NCBI RefSeq assembly: GCF_900199215.1
Contig: NZ_FZQA01000011.1
Location: 1 to 34,003 of the forward strand
Length of the DNA stretch: 34,003 nt
Reading direction: 5' to 3'
From: Amphiplicatus metriothermophilus
GTDB lineage: Bacteria; Pseudomonadota; Alphaproteobacteria; Caulobacterales; Parvularculaceae
Positions 17,501 through 25,580 of this stretch are shown in pieces. The number at the start of each line of letters is the position of its first letter. The first letter of the stretch is position 1. Under the pieces are notes generated by a model. That model saw only the letters and a program-made list of their open reading frames with translations. It had not been told where the DNA came from and did not search any database. The position numbers and the translations under genes were made by a program.

Positions 17501-17947
17501 GGTTTCCGTTTCGGCGTAATCGAGCGCCAGTCTGCGGTCGCGGCCGCGGATGATCTTCAAGGTCGGCTCGACGATCGCCACGTGGCGAACGCCGAGATCG
17601 CCATGCAGAACATCCGCAAGCGAAAAGACGAGCGACATGCGCGGCGCATCCGCGATGGTCGCGCCGTCCGGGGCTTCGATCACGATGTCTTCGATGACGG
17701 CTTCCAGCTCGCCGCGTCCTGCGCCCTTGACCAGATAAGCGCTTCCCACAACGACGCGATGATCGGGCGGCAAGGCCCGCTCGATTGCGAAAGCCGCGCT
17801 CGGACGGAAAATACCCAGCGAGACAGGGCCGGTCTGCAGCCGCCAGAACAGCAGCGCGGCGACGGCGGCGACAGCCGCAAGGAGCGCGCCGACGATTTCA
17901 ATAACGATGAGGCCGGCTTTCGCAGCCCGGCTCTTACGCAATGCCAT
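14573..17947 (-). CDS. Large AsmA-like membrane-anchored periplasmic protein (DUF3971 type)
   Basis: This protein of about 1124 residues has a basic N-terminus, one TM helix (near residues 11-36) and a long periplasmic part. It resembles the DUF3971/AsmA-like C-terminal group, relatives of YhdP and TamB that form elongated grooves implicated in lipid transport between membranes. The repeated beta-rich text (GSASLVLTSDGRV, SARFEPGGALDWARLDPF, LNGALAPAYAVNSLLGG) and the C-terminal IPVVGEL-like stretch (GTPVVGELFVNREGEGVLALSYAV) support this. Start choice: GGAGGA (17948-17953) abuts the ATG at 17947 but sits 7 nt before an in-frame TTG at 17941, so TTG may be the true start. Proline/alanine-rich text near the C-terminus is probably disordered. 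The function is inferred from the family. Confidence 0.85.
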   Translation of the reverse strand: MALRKSRAAKAGLIVIEIVGALLAAVAAVAALLFWRLQTGPVSLGIFRPSAAFAIERALPPDHRVVVGSAYLVKGAGRGELEAVIEDIVIEAPDGATIADAPRMSLVFSLADVLHGDLGVRHVAIVEPTLKIIRGRDRRLALDYAETETDAPRRSLFTLLTGGPHFRDAFQHAALVDAVVIFVDEASGRTWRAAPAEASISRRDEGYAAQLRGVFDIDGKPAFISFEGVYAEATERLAADIEVMDAPAGDLVELFFGARAFSFVAPLTGSASLVLTSDGRVVSSRLEGRVGAGEAQFAGRVAPISFIEFAASFDPEKGRFDVERLTFDVDGTKGALTGDVALTAREGARAPAAVAFALEGVDLVIDAKGALPAPLAIPSVAAIGVYDLSARRLAVSELAAQFLDVTLAGSISLEAPKAGEGGARPSPGVRASLAIDGSLDPERILRFWPVDLGAGAREFVATRMPRARVENVAFTVDLPAGALTPGAPFPDEALRLTFDIRDATAIYAPGMTPLSEASGSAVLTGNRFVVDVERGRVGRVAISEGEVEFTALSPKAQPTHYRFIAEGMARDILAVLNEEPLRLLDPTGLAPEQFLVGRARVRAQITRPNLRFVSRKDYQYKGSARFSGVTISEFYGGIDLADADGTLDLASRRMTVSANASFGGAPISLEWLQRFYADDGGARLSISGVVDSSTGDVFGVPTRRFLRGPVAFTAQAIGGLAAIESLTINADFSSAALTIGLLDWEKPVGESAAGALDIVFAETGVEVRSLELTGAQLDIRGSARFEPGGALDWARLDPFRVPSAADVALAAARKPTGALELTLAGAYLNAGPLLEAAVEAGPPGEDGEAQTTDLVVRGRIDALDARAGARYHDVSLDLHRVGRAFDALDISARTAGGAPLSITLAPDGAVEARTEDVGALMRGLFGVTSVLGGRGSLTMRPDPVGERLAGTVFARDLRVVKAPLLARIFSAGSLTGLADLLNGQGIELTQAIADFAFRDGMVSISEARASGPSVGITAQGTIRTGAGGVVNLNGALAPAYAVNSLLGGTPVVGELFVNREGEGVLALSYAVHGESNAPTIMVNPLSALTPGFLRRIFEIERQPEPPVGAKSAPAPAAEKEPAPQ

Positions 17948-18137
17948 TCCTCCGCCTGTCGCCGGCGCGCCGGCGCCCGCCCCATGCAGCCCCTCGCATC
18001 GGAAACCTAACACGCCTACTTTCCACAGGCCGCAGTGGCAAGCGGCCCGCTTGCGGCGAACGCTTTTTGCTGTTTCCTTCCCGCGCTTCGGCGGGGCGAT
18101 TTCGCCCGCCGGGCGAGCAGTCACAAGGGAGTCGTCT

Positions 18138-18608
18138 TTGCCAGGAGAACTCAAGGAAGGGGCCAAGGCCCCGCCGTTCAAGCTGCCGACTGACGACGGC
18201 GGTGAAATCGCGCTGAAAGACTGCGCCGGCAAGAAGCTGGTGCTCTATTTCTATCCGAAGGACGACACGTCCGGCTGCACGAAGGAAGCGCTCGATTTTT
18301 CCGAGCGCATCAAGGCCTTCGAGAAGGCCGGCGCCATCGTCGTGGGCGTTTCGAAGGACAGCGTCGCCAGGCATGAGAAATTCAAGGAGAAGCACGGTCT
18401 GAAGGTCGCGCTCGCCTCCGACGAGTCGGGGCGGATGCTCGACGCCTATGGCGTGTGGGTCGAGAAAAGCATGTATGGCCGCAAATATATGGGGATCGAG
18501 CGCGCCACCTTTCTGATCGACGGCAAGGGCGTGATCCGTCGAATCTGGCGCAAGGTGAAGGTCCCGGGCCATGCGGAAGAGGTGCTGGAGGCGGTGAAAG
18601 CCCTTTGA
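18138..18608 (+). CDS. bcp: Thioredoxin-dependent peroxiredoxin, Bcp/PrxQ type
   Basis: This 156-residue thiol peroxidase removes H2O2 and organic hydroperoxides. The peroxidatic cysteine is in DDTSGCTKEALDF (about Cys46). The second cysteine that usually lies five residues on in PrxQ (CTxEAC) is a leucine here, so it would act as a one-Cys type or use an external thiol. GVSKDSVARHEKF and GIERATFLID are family text. The start is TTG at 18138, with AAGGGAG (18125-18131) 6 nt upstream; no ATG fits. Its TGA overlaps the TTG of the next gene (TTGA), showing translational coupling. The gene diverges from the AsmA-like gene across about 190 bp. A conventional TrxB is encoded at 10434. Confidence 0.92.
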   Translation: MPGELKEGAKAPPFKLPTDDGGEIALKDCAGKKLVLYFYPKDDTSGCTKEALDFSERIKAFEKAGAIVVGVSKDSVARHEKFKEKHGLKVALASDESGRMLDAYGVWVEKSMYGRKYMGIERATFLIDGKGVIRRIWRKVKVPGHAEEVLEAVKAL

Positions 18609-19432
18609 TCGCGCCTGCGACATCGCTCGCCTGCGCGGCGCAGGCGCTGGCGACCGCCGAGCCGCGCGCCAAGGCCGCCGCCGCGCTTGACGCCGCCGTC
18701 CGGCTGCAGGCGGCGCCGGCGCTCGATCCGGCGCGCCTCGCCGGGCTCGCTGATCGACCAGCGAGGCCGGCGCGGCCCATCCTCGCCCCTCCAGGCAAGG
18801 TTCCGCGCCGACGTCTCGGTTCGCCGCGCGGGCGGATCGCGCTTTTGCACGCGCTCGCCCATATCGAGTTCAACGCCATCGATCTCGCCTTCGACATGGC
18901 CGCGCGCTTCGCCTGCGACATCGCCGAGGCGGGGCTCGACGCGCGCGCTTTCGTCGCGGACTGGGCGCAGGTAGGCGCGGACGAGGCGCGGCATTTCCTG
19001 ATGCTCGCAGATCGTCTGGAAGCGCTCGGGGCGGCCTATGGCGATCTGCCCGCCCATGACAGGCTGTGGGAGGCGGCGCTCGCCACCCGCGACGACGCCC
19101 TCGCCCGGCTCGCGGTCGCGCCCATGGCGCTCGAAGCGCGCGGGCTCGACGTCACCCCGGGCCTGATCGCCCGGCTCGAAGCGGCCGGCGACGCGCGGAG
19201 CGCCGCCCTGCTCCGGGTCATTTACGAAGACGAGATCGGCCATGTGGCCGCCGGCGTACGCTGGTTCCGCCGCCTTTGCGCCCGGCGCGGCCTGCGCCCG
19301 GCAGCGGCGTTTCGCAAGCTGATCGCCGAACGTCTGGCCGGCGGCCTCAAGCCGCCCTTCAACACCGAAGGCCGGAGCGCCGCCGATCTGACCGCCGATT
19401 TTTACGCCGAAACCGGGCGAATAATGGCATGA
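18605..19432 (+). CDS. DUF455 ferritin-like protein
   Basis: This protein of about 275 residues has the helical ferritin-like pattern of DUF455 proteins: HALAHIEFNAIDLAFD, then WAQVGADEARHFLMLADRL with ExxRH, MALEARGLDVTPG, and VIYEDEIGHVAAGVRWF with ExxH. The spaced Glu/His residues could hold a di-iron centre as in related hydroxylases, but no substrate is established for the family. The N-terminal 70 residues are Ala/Pro-rich and poorly conserved. It starts with TTG at 18605 overlapping the peroxiredoxin stop as TTGA, so the two are expressed together, which hints at an iron/peroxide theme. No terminator is clear after it. Confidence 0.82.
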   Translation: MIAPATSLACAAQALATAEPRAKAAAALDAAVRLQAAPALDPARLAGLADRPARPARPILAPPGKVPRRRLGSPRGRIALLHALAHIEFNAIDLAFDMAARFACDIAEAGLDARAFVADWAQVGADEARHFLMLADRLEALGAAYGDLPAHDRLWEAALATRDDALARLAVAPMALEARGLDVTPGLIARLEAAGDARSAALLRVIYEDEIGHVAAGVRWFRRLCARRGLRPAAAFRKLIAERLAGGLKPPFNTEGRSAADLTADFYAETGRIMA

Positions 19433-19584
19433 AGGTTGCGCGTAAGCCCGCCGATTCCCTCGGATGCTGTGGAAAGAATGGTTACTTCATCACATAACGG
19501 TTGCGAAAACGGCGTAGATACGCTGCAATATGTTAAGGGGTGTCAGGGTATAACGCTGAAGGGCGTTGCAAGGGGCGTCTTTTG

Positions 19585-20901
19585 ATGAGCCGCAGGTCCG
19601 GCCGCGTAAAGCGCATCATCAGCCGTCTCTTCAAGGAACGGCAGATATACCATCGCAGCGACGGCGTCGTTCATTTCATTTCGATGTCGACGCGAACCCA
19701 GATCGCGCTCGCCGGCGTGATCGGGACGTTTCTGCTGTGGGTGGCCTACGCTTCGGTGAACGTCGTCTTCAAGGAGCAGATCATCGTCGCCAAGGAGCGC
19801 GACGCGCGCATCATGGAGACGACCTACGCCAAGCAGCTCCTCAAACAACAGCGCGCTTATGACGACGTGCATTCGCTGAACGTCATCATGCAGCGCGAAT
19901 TCGACGCCACAATGGCGGAAATTTCCTCGCGACATCAAACGCTTAAAAGCATGGTTGAGCGCAAGGTCGCGATTGATCAAAGCCTTGACGGGCTGGCGCG
20001 CGGCCTGTCGGAGGCGGGCGCGCCGAACGGGGCCAAGCCGGCGAACGCCAACCGCGTCATGATCGACGTCGCGCCGGCCGAGGCGACGCCGCGCCAGTCC
20101 CGCCTGTCGATCCTGCGCCGTCAGGCGCTCGAAGAGGTTGAGAAAAGCCGGGCCGCCGCACCGCCCGGCAGCGCGGCCTCGGAAGCGCTCAAGAAGATGG
20201 AGTCCGCCGCCGTCGACCTTTATATCGAGCAGATGCTGCTTGTCGCCGCACTCGAGGAGAAGGCGACGGCCAAAATAGACACGCTGCATCGGGTCCTCGC
20301 CGCCACGGGCATCGGCGGCGAGGAGTTGCTGCCCGATCCGAAAATCACGAACATGGTGTTGGCCCAAGGGGGGCCTTTCATCCATGCGGCCAATTTCACG
20401 GACGCGTCGACCGCCTTCTTCCGCCACGCCAACCGCGCGGGCGTGCTGATCGACGAGCTGGCGACCCTTGAGGCTGTCGTAGCCCGGCTTCCGCTTTCGT
20501 CTCCGCTGACGGTGAGCCGCCGACTGACCAGCGGTTTCGGCGTCCGTCGCGATCCCATCACCGGGCGCAACGCCAATCATTTCGGCGTGGACTTCTCCGC
20601 GGCCTGGGCTTCGCCCGTGACCGCCACCGCGTCGGGCGTCGTCGTCTATGCCGGCGTGAAGAACGGCTGGGGCCGGGTCGTGGAGGTCGATCACGGCAAC
20701 GGCTTCATGACCCGTTATGCACATCTTCACAGAATTTCGGTAAAACGAGGCCAGAAGGTGGCCCTGCATCAGAAAGTCGGAGAGCTCGGCTCAAGCGGGC
20801 GCAGCACCGGCCCGCATGTGCATTACGAGGTGCTCTACAAGGGCAGGCCGAAGAATCCGCGTCGGTTCATGGAAGCAGGTCGTTATGTTTTCGAAAGCTA
20901 A
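19585..20901 (+). CDS. M23-family metallopeptidase (LytM domain), membrane-anchored
   Basis: This 438-residue protein has a basic cytoplasmic N-terminus (about 37 residues), one TM helix (about 38-60), a coiled-coil region (about 64-130), an Ala/Pro-rich linker and a C-terminal LytM/M23 domain. Zinc ligands are visible: HFGVDF (His332, Asp336) and GPHVHYEV (His411, His413). A complete set predicts an active endopeptidase cutting peptidoglycan cross-links. The ATG at 19585 follows AAGGGG; a GTG at 19540 is less likely. It overlaps the bactofilin gene by 17 nt. In budding and stalked alphaproteobacteria a bactofilin and an M23 enzyme act together in localised wall remodelling, a close parallel. 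A fresh promoter is expected in the preceding gap of about 150 bp. Confidence 0.9.
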   Translation: MSRRSGRVKRIISRLFKERQIYHRSDGVVHFISMSTRTQIALAGVIGTFLLWVAYASVNVVFKEQIIVAKERDARIMETTYAKQLLKQQRAYDDVHSLNVIMQREFDATMAEISSRHQTLKSMVERKVAIDQSLDGLARGLSEAGAPNGAKPANANRVMIDVAPAEATPRQSRLSILRRQALEEVEKSRAAAPPGSAASEALKKMESAAVDLYIEQMLLVAALEEKATAKIDTLHRVLAATGIGGEELLPDPKITNMVLAQGGPFIHAANFTDASTAFFRHANRAGVLIDELATLEAVVARLPLSSPLTVSRRLTSGFGVRRDPITGRNANHFGVDFSAAWASPVTATASGVVVYAGVKNGWGRVVEVDHGNGFMTRYAHLHRISVKRGQKVALHQKVGELGSSGRSTGPHVHYEVLYKGRPKNPRRFMEAGRYVFES

Positions 20902-21481
20902 AGCCAAGCACCAGCAGGAAGAAAAATCGCGTCAGGCCGGGCCTGAAACCGCGCAGGTCGCCGCGACGCCGCCGCAACCCAAAAGGTCGAGCCCGATGAA
21001 AACCGCAGGCGTGCCCTCCATCATCTCCGCCGACGTGGTCATGCGCGGCAACATCAATTCAAGCGGCGAGATTCAGTTCGACGGCTCGCTGGAAGGCGAC
21101 ATCAAGGCGTCGTCCCTTATCATCGGCGAGAAAGCGTCGGTGAAAGGCGAGGTAGTGTGCGAGACTGTGATGGTGCGCGGCCGCGTCGAGGGCGGCATCC
21201 GCGCCAAGTCGGTCTCGCTTGCGTCCACCGCCCATATTCAGGGCGACATCCTGCATTCTTCGCTGTCGGTTGAATCCGGCGCGCATTTCGAAGGCAATTG
21301 CCGTCATTCTGACGATCCTTTGTCGGAAGCCGCCGCGAAGGATTTTCGCAAGGCGCGCCCGACGGGCGTCGGCGCGCCGGCGCCCCGGCCGATGACCACG
21401 GGCCCCGAGGAAGAAGCCAATCTGCGCGCGGCCAATGAAACGCCGTCCTTCCTCAGCCAGAACCGCTCGCCGTTACGGTAA
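20885..21481 (+). CDS. Bactofilin (polymer-forming cytoskeletal protein)
   Basis: This 198-residue protein starts at the ATG at 20885 inside the M23 gene (17-nt overlap), so the two are co-translated. The short N-terminal tail is polar and basic (MFSKAKAKHQQEEKSR). The central bactofilin domain (about residues 45-145) shows the beta-helix repeat pattern, for example ISADVVMRGNINSSGEIQFDG, LIIGEKASVKGEVV and VMVRGRVEGGIRAKSVSL. The C-terminal tail of about 45 residues is Ala/Pro-rich and disordered. Bactofilins polymerise without nucleotide and position cell-wall enzymes. The overlapping M23 gene is the obvious partner. The gene converges on prfB. Confidence 0.92.
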   Translation: MFSKAKAKHQQEEKSRQAGPETAQVAATPPQPKRSSPMKTAGVPSIISADVVMRGNINSSGEIQFDGSLEGDIKASSLIIGEKASVKGEVVCETVMVRGRVEGGIRAKSVSLASTAHIQGDILHSSLSVESGAHFEGNCRHSDDPLSEAAAKDFRKARPTGVGAPAPRPMTTGPEEEANLRAANETPSFLSQNRSPLR

Positions 21482-21527
21482 GCGCGGCCGGCGCTCTATC
21501 ACTCGGAGCAACCGCGCCCAGGCGCGC

Positions 21528-22632
21528 CTATTCGCCGGCGACGCGCTGGGCGAGCGCGGCGGTCAGGAAGGCGTCGAGATCGCCGTCCAGCACGACGTCC
21601 GGGCTCGGACTTTCGACCTGCGTGCGCAGATCCTTCACCAGCTGATAGGGTTGCAGCACGTATGAGCGGATTTGATGGCCCCAGCCGATGTCGGTCTTTG
21701 TCGCCTCGCGGGCCTGCGCTTCTTCCTCGCGCTTCTTGAGTTCAAGCTCGTAAAGCCGCGCGCGCAGCATCGCCCAGGCGGTCGCGCGGTTCTTGTGCTG
21801 CGAGCGCTCGTTCTGGCACTGCACGACGATGCCGGTCGGAATGTGGGTGATCCGCACCGCCGAGTCGGTGGTGTTGACGTGCTGGCCGCCCGCGCCTGAA
21901 GCGCGGAAGGTGTCGATGCGGCAGTCGCTCTCTCTTACGTCGACCTCGATCGCATCGTCGATCACCGGATACGCCCAGACGGAAGCGAAGGAGGTGTGGC
22001 GACGCGCGTTCGAGTCGAAGGGCGAGATGCGCACCAAGCGATGCACGCCCGACTCGGTCTTGAGCCAGCCATAGGCGTTGTGGCCCATGACCTTGATCGT
22101 CGCCGATTTGATCCCCGCCTCTTCGCCGGGCAGCTCCTCGATAACCTCCACTTTGTAGCCGCGCTTTTGCGCCCAGCGCACATACATGCGCAGGAGCATC
22201 GCCGCCCAGTCGTTGGATTCGGTCCCGCCGGCGCCCGGATGGATTTCGACGAAGCAGTCATTGGCGTCCGCCTCGCCCGAAAGAAGGGCTTCCGTCTCAG
22301 CACGCCTGGCCGCTTCGGCGATTTTCTCGAGCGTCGCCTGCGCCTCGTCGAGGCTTACCGCGTCGTCTTCCTCCTCGGCGAGTTCTGCGAAGGCGAGCGC
22401 GTCGTCAAGTTCCCGTTGAAGGGCCGTAACGGCGTTTATCTGAGCGTCGAGCGCGTTGCGCTCCTGCATGATCTTTTGCGCCGCTTGCGGATCGTTCCAC
22501 AGGGCGGGATCTTCCGCTTTTGCATTCAGCTCCTGAAGGCGCGCCTGCGCTGCGTCCCAGTCAAAGACGCCTCCTCAGCAGTCCGAGCGACTGCTTGATT
22601 TCGTCAGCGATCCCAATGATTTCGGCGCGCAT
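21528..22632 (-). CDS. prfB: Peptide chain release factor 2, programmed +1 frameshift
   Basis: RF2 recognises UGA and UAA stop codons. It is encoded in two frames: ATG at 22632 ([16 protein letters not shown]...) to an in-frame TGA at 22561-22563, then +1 into the long frame ending at 21528, for 367 residues in all. The codon-reading tripeptide SPF is at 203-205 and the catalytic GGQ at 248-250, positions almost identical to E. coli RF2. The junction reads ...LLRRRL then DWDAA. If only the downstream ATG (22469) is used, the first 54 residues are lost, so that start is wrong. prfB lies 60 nt downstream of mrcA on the same strand, with a hairpin between. Confidence 0.96.
22561..22575 (-). promoter_or_regulatory. 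RF2 programmed frameshift site
   Basis: On the minus strand an internal Shine-Dalgarno AGGAGG (22570-22575) is followed by CGT and the slippery CTT TGA C (CTT 22564-22566, TGA 22561-22563). This is the classical autoregulatory site: when RF2 is scarce, the ribosome pauses at UGA and shifts +1. Confidence 0.95.
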
Positions 22633-22650
22633 GCGCGGGTTCTCCGAAAG

Positions 22651-22673
22651 CCGCTCCCCTAAGGGAAGAGCGG
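22651..22673 (-). repeat. Hairpin in the mrcA-prfB gap
   Basis: CCGCTC and CCC pair with GGG and GAGCGG around TTA or TAA, with a two-base bulge. It lies 19 nt before the prfB start and is followed on the minus strand only by CTTTC, so it is at best a partial terminator and may mainly separate the two transcripts. Confidence 0.4.
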
Positions 22674-22692
22674 TTATAGCGGCTCAAGGCTT

Positions 22693-25386
22693 CTAGTAAA
22701 GACCGTCGAGGTCCTGCTGGGGCTCATCCTCCGACCGGCGCGGCGCAAAGCCCAGCGGATCGAGAGTCAGCTCTTCTGCGGCCGGCCCTTGCGCAAGCAC
22801 GTCCTCGGCCTTGAAGGCTTCAAGAATCACATTCGAGTCGCCTGGGCCGGCGGGCCGGCCGGTCTTGGCGTTCACGCGCACCAACCGCACGCCGGAAGGC
22901 ACGCGAAACGGAATCGACGGCTCGTCCGCCAGCGCTTTGGCCATGAACTCGCCGAACACCGGCGCGGCGACGACCCCGCCCGCCTCGCCCTGCCCCAGCG
23001 TCCGCGGCATGTCGAAGCCGATGAACACGCCTGCGGCGAGATCAGGCGAGAAGCCGACGAACCAGGCGTCCTTGTATTCGTTGGTGGTGCCGGTCTTGCC
23101 CGCGACGGTCTTGTCCACTGCGCGCTTGACGGCCCCGCCGGTGCCGCGCTGCACGGCGCCTTCCAGCATCGATACGATCTGATAGGCCGTGCGCGGATCG
23201 ATTATCTGATCGCGCGGATCGTCGAGCTGCGGCTCGGCCTGCCCTTGCCAGAGCGCGACATTGCAGCCGGGACACGCGCGCTGATCGCGCCGGTAAATGG
23301 TTTTTCCGGTCCGGTCCTGAATGCGGTCGATCAGCACCGGCTCGACCCGCTTGCCGCCGTTCACGAAGGTCGAATAGCCCGCCGTGATGCGAGTGAGCGT
23401 CGTCTCGCCGGAGCCGAGCGAAATCGCGAGCTCGCGCGGGAGGTTGTCGGAAAGCCGGAACCGGCTGACGTAATCGACAATCCGGCCGATGCCCAGATCC
23501 TGCGCGAGCCGCGCGGTCATGGTGTTGCGCGACTGCTCGATGCCGAGCCGCAGCGTGCTTTCCCCGTAGAAACGCCCTTCCGCGTAGTTGCCGGGCTTCC
23601 ACCAGCTGTCGACGCCCGGCGCCACGAACGGCGCGTCGAGCACGATGCTCGACGGCGTGTAGCCGCTGTCGAGCGCGGCGGCGTAAACGAACGGCTTGAA
23701 GGTCGAGCCGGGCTGGCGGGAGGCCTGAACGGCGCGGTTGAACTCGGAAAGCTGGAAGGAGAAACCGCCCACCATGGCGAGCACGCGGCCCGTATGCGGG
23801 TCCATGGCGATGAGCCCGCCATTGGCGGCAGGCGCCTGCCGCAAGGCGTAAACGCCCGTCTGTCCCTCGACGGCCTCGACATAAACGATGTCGCCGGGCG
23901 CCAGCACGTCGCTCGCCGCAACGATCTCAGGCCCAACTTCATCCGCGTTGACATAGCGGCGCGCCCAGGAAAGCCGCTCAAGCGGAATGGTCCCCTCGCC
24001 GCCGTCGGCAAAGCCTATCCGCGCCTCGGCGCCGTTCGCGGCGAGCACCAGCGCCGGCCGCCAAGGGGCGAGATCGTCGGCGAGCGCGCGCCTGTCGGTC
24101 AATTGCCGGATCTGCTCGGCGAAATCTCCGGCCCAGCTCTCGCCGACCTCCATTCTGGCGACAGGCCCGCGCCAGCCGTGACGCTGATCGTATTCGACAA
24201 GCCAGCGCCGCAAGGCCTCGCCCGCCGCCTTCTGGAGGTTGGGATCGACGGTGGTGCGCACCGCGAGCCCGCCGTCGTAAAGCGCCTCGACGCCGTAAAG
24301 CTCGACGATCTGCTTGCGGACTTCCTCAGCAAAATATTCCGAAGCCCAGTCGCGCGCGCCGAGAGGCGGGGCGATCTCGGCGCCGAGCGGCGCGGCGATG
24401 GCCTCGCGCGCCTCTTCTTCCGTGATATGGCCGTCTTCGCGCATACGGCCGATGACCCAGTTGCGCCGCTCGACCGCCCGGTCGTGATTATAGATCGGGT
24501 GATAGTTGCTTGGCCCTTTGGGAATCGCCGCGAGATAGGCGGCCTCGGCGACCGTCAGATCGTCGAGCGCCTTGCCGAAATAATTCAGCGCCGCCGCGGC
24601 CACGCCGTAGGAACGGTTTCCGAGATAAATTTCGTTCAGATAGAGCTCAAGGATGTGATCCTTGTCGAACGTCTTCTCCATGCGGCGCGTGACCAGCATC
24701 TCGCGCAGTTTGCGCTCGATGCGCTGCTCGCTCGAAAGCAGGAAGTTCTTCGCCACCTGCTGGGTGATGGTCGAACCGCCTTCGAGGCGCCGCCCGCGCA
24801 GGATGTTGCCGATATTGGAGATCTGCGCCCGGATGATTCCCCTGAAGTCCAGACCGTCATGCTCGTAGAAATTCTTATCCTCCGCCGACACGAAGGCGAG
24901 CTTCACGCGGTCCGGAATGGCCTCGATCGGCACGAAGAGGCGGCGCTCGCGGGCGAACTCGGCGACCAGCGTGCCGTCGCCGGCGTAAACCCGCGTCGTG
25001 ACGGGCGGCGCGTACTCCGCCAGCGCCTGATAGTCGGGCAAATCCTGGCTTAGGCGGTGCAGGTAAAGCGCGGCGGCAGCGATCACGGCGATCGCGGCCA
25101 GCGACAGCCAGGCGAAGACGAAGCCGAAGACCTTCAAGACAGCCATTCCTTTTCCATCGCCGCTCTCGCGCGCCTGGACCCGGCGCGGCGCGGCGGGCCT
25201 GACCGGCGGGTTGAGCGGCTCGGCGCGAATGACGTCAGGCGCGTCCAGATCGGCCCCGGCCGGCGCGTCGACCGCTTCAGACGTCTCCGAGGGGGGCTCG
25301 AAGAGATCGTGCTCGATCTTTGAGGCGGCCGCCCGCCCGCGCGGCGCGCCCTCGCCCGGCCGTTCGTGCTGTTCGTCGCTAGCCAT
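22693..25386 (-). CDS. mrcA: Penicillin-binding protein 1A, bifunctional transglycosylase/transpeptidase
   Basis: This 897-residue class A PBP polymerises and cross-links peptidoglycan. A long disordered cytoplasmic tail (1-82) precedes one TM helix (about 84-110). The glycosyltransferase domain carries SAEDKNFYEHDG (catalytic Glu169) and GGSTITQQ (203-210) with LYLNEIYLG. The transpeptidase domain has SxxK as STFK (Ser561, Lys564), SxN as SRN (619-621) and KTG at 764-766, all complete. An OB-like insert lies between about 370 and 500. It is transcribed towards prfB and follows amiC by about 190 nt, a conserved alphaproteobacterial order. Confidence 0.96.
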   Translation of the reverse strand: MASDEQHERPGEGAPRGRAAASKIEHDLFEPPSETSEAVDAPAGADLDAPDVIRAEPLNPPVRPAAPRRVQARESGDGKGMAVLKVFGFVFAWLSLAAIAVIAAAALYLHRLSQDLPDYQALAEYAPPVTTRVYAGDGTLVAEFARERRLFVPIEAIPDRVKLAFVSAEDKNFYEHDGLDFRGIIRAQISNIGNILRGRRLEGGSTITQQVAKNFLLSSEQRIERKLREMLVTRRMEKTFDKDHILELYLNEIYLGNRSYGVAAAALNYFGKALDDLTVAEAAYLAAIPKGPSNYHPIYNHDRAVERRNWVIGRMREDGHITEEEAREAIAAPLGAEIAPPLGARDWASEYFAEEVRKQIVELYGVEALYDGGLAVRTTVDPNLQKAAGEALRRWLVEYDQRHGWRGPVARMEVGESWAGDFAEQIRQLTDRRALADDLAPWRPALVLAANGAEARIGFADGGEGTIPLERLSWARRYVNADEVGPEIVAASDVLAPGDIVYVEAVEGQTGVYALRQAPAANGGLIAMDPHTGRVLAMVGGFSFQLSEFNRAVQASRQPGSTFKPFVYAAALDSGYTPSSIVLDAPFVAPGVDSWWKPGNYAEGRFYGESTLRLGIEQSRNTMTARLAQDLGIGRIVDYVSRFRLSDNLPRELAISLGSGETTLTRITAGYSTFVNGGKRVEPVLIDRIQDRTGKTIYRRDQRACPGCNVALWQGQAEPQLDDPRDQIIDPRTAYQIVSMLEGAVQRGTGGAVKRAVDKTVAGKTGTTNEYKDAWFVGFSPDLAAGVFIGFDMPRTLGQGEAGGVVAAPVFGEFMAKALADEPSIPFRVPSGVRLVRVNAKTGRPAGPGDSNVILEAFKAEDVLAQGPAAEELTLDPLGFAPRRSEDEPQQDLDGLY

Positions 25387-25541
25387 ACGCCCTAGCCTGC
25401 GTCCTGATCGATCCTGCGCTTTGCCTGTTTACTCCAGGATCGGCGCCTCTGCGACCCGCAGGGCTCTGACGCGCAGGTCTGCGCGCCCGTCCCCCCGGCC
25501 CCGAGGCGCTGCTTCTAACGCAAAATTGCGGCCGCGACGAG

Positions 25542-25562
25542 GCGCGGCGGGTTTCGCCGCGC
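25542..25562. repeat. 8-bp perfect hairpin in the amiC-mrcA gap
   Basis: GCGCGGCG (25542-25549) pairs with CGCCGCGC (25555-25562) around a 5-nt loop, 19 nt after the amiC stop on the minus strand. No adjacent T-tract; a weak AATTTTGC follows about 25 nt on. It could attenuate read-through into mrcA. Confidence 0.4.
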
Positions 25563-25580
25563 GCCGCAGGTCGATCCGCT

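Noticed and set aside
22789-25053. Long plus-strand frame of about 750 codons
   Set aside because: It lies fully antisense to mrcA, whose protein has all catalytic motifs. The other frame has low-complexity Arg/Ala/Gly text typical of a shadow.
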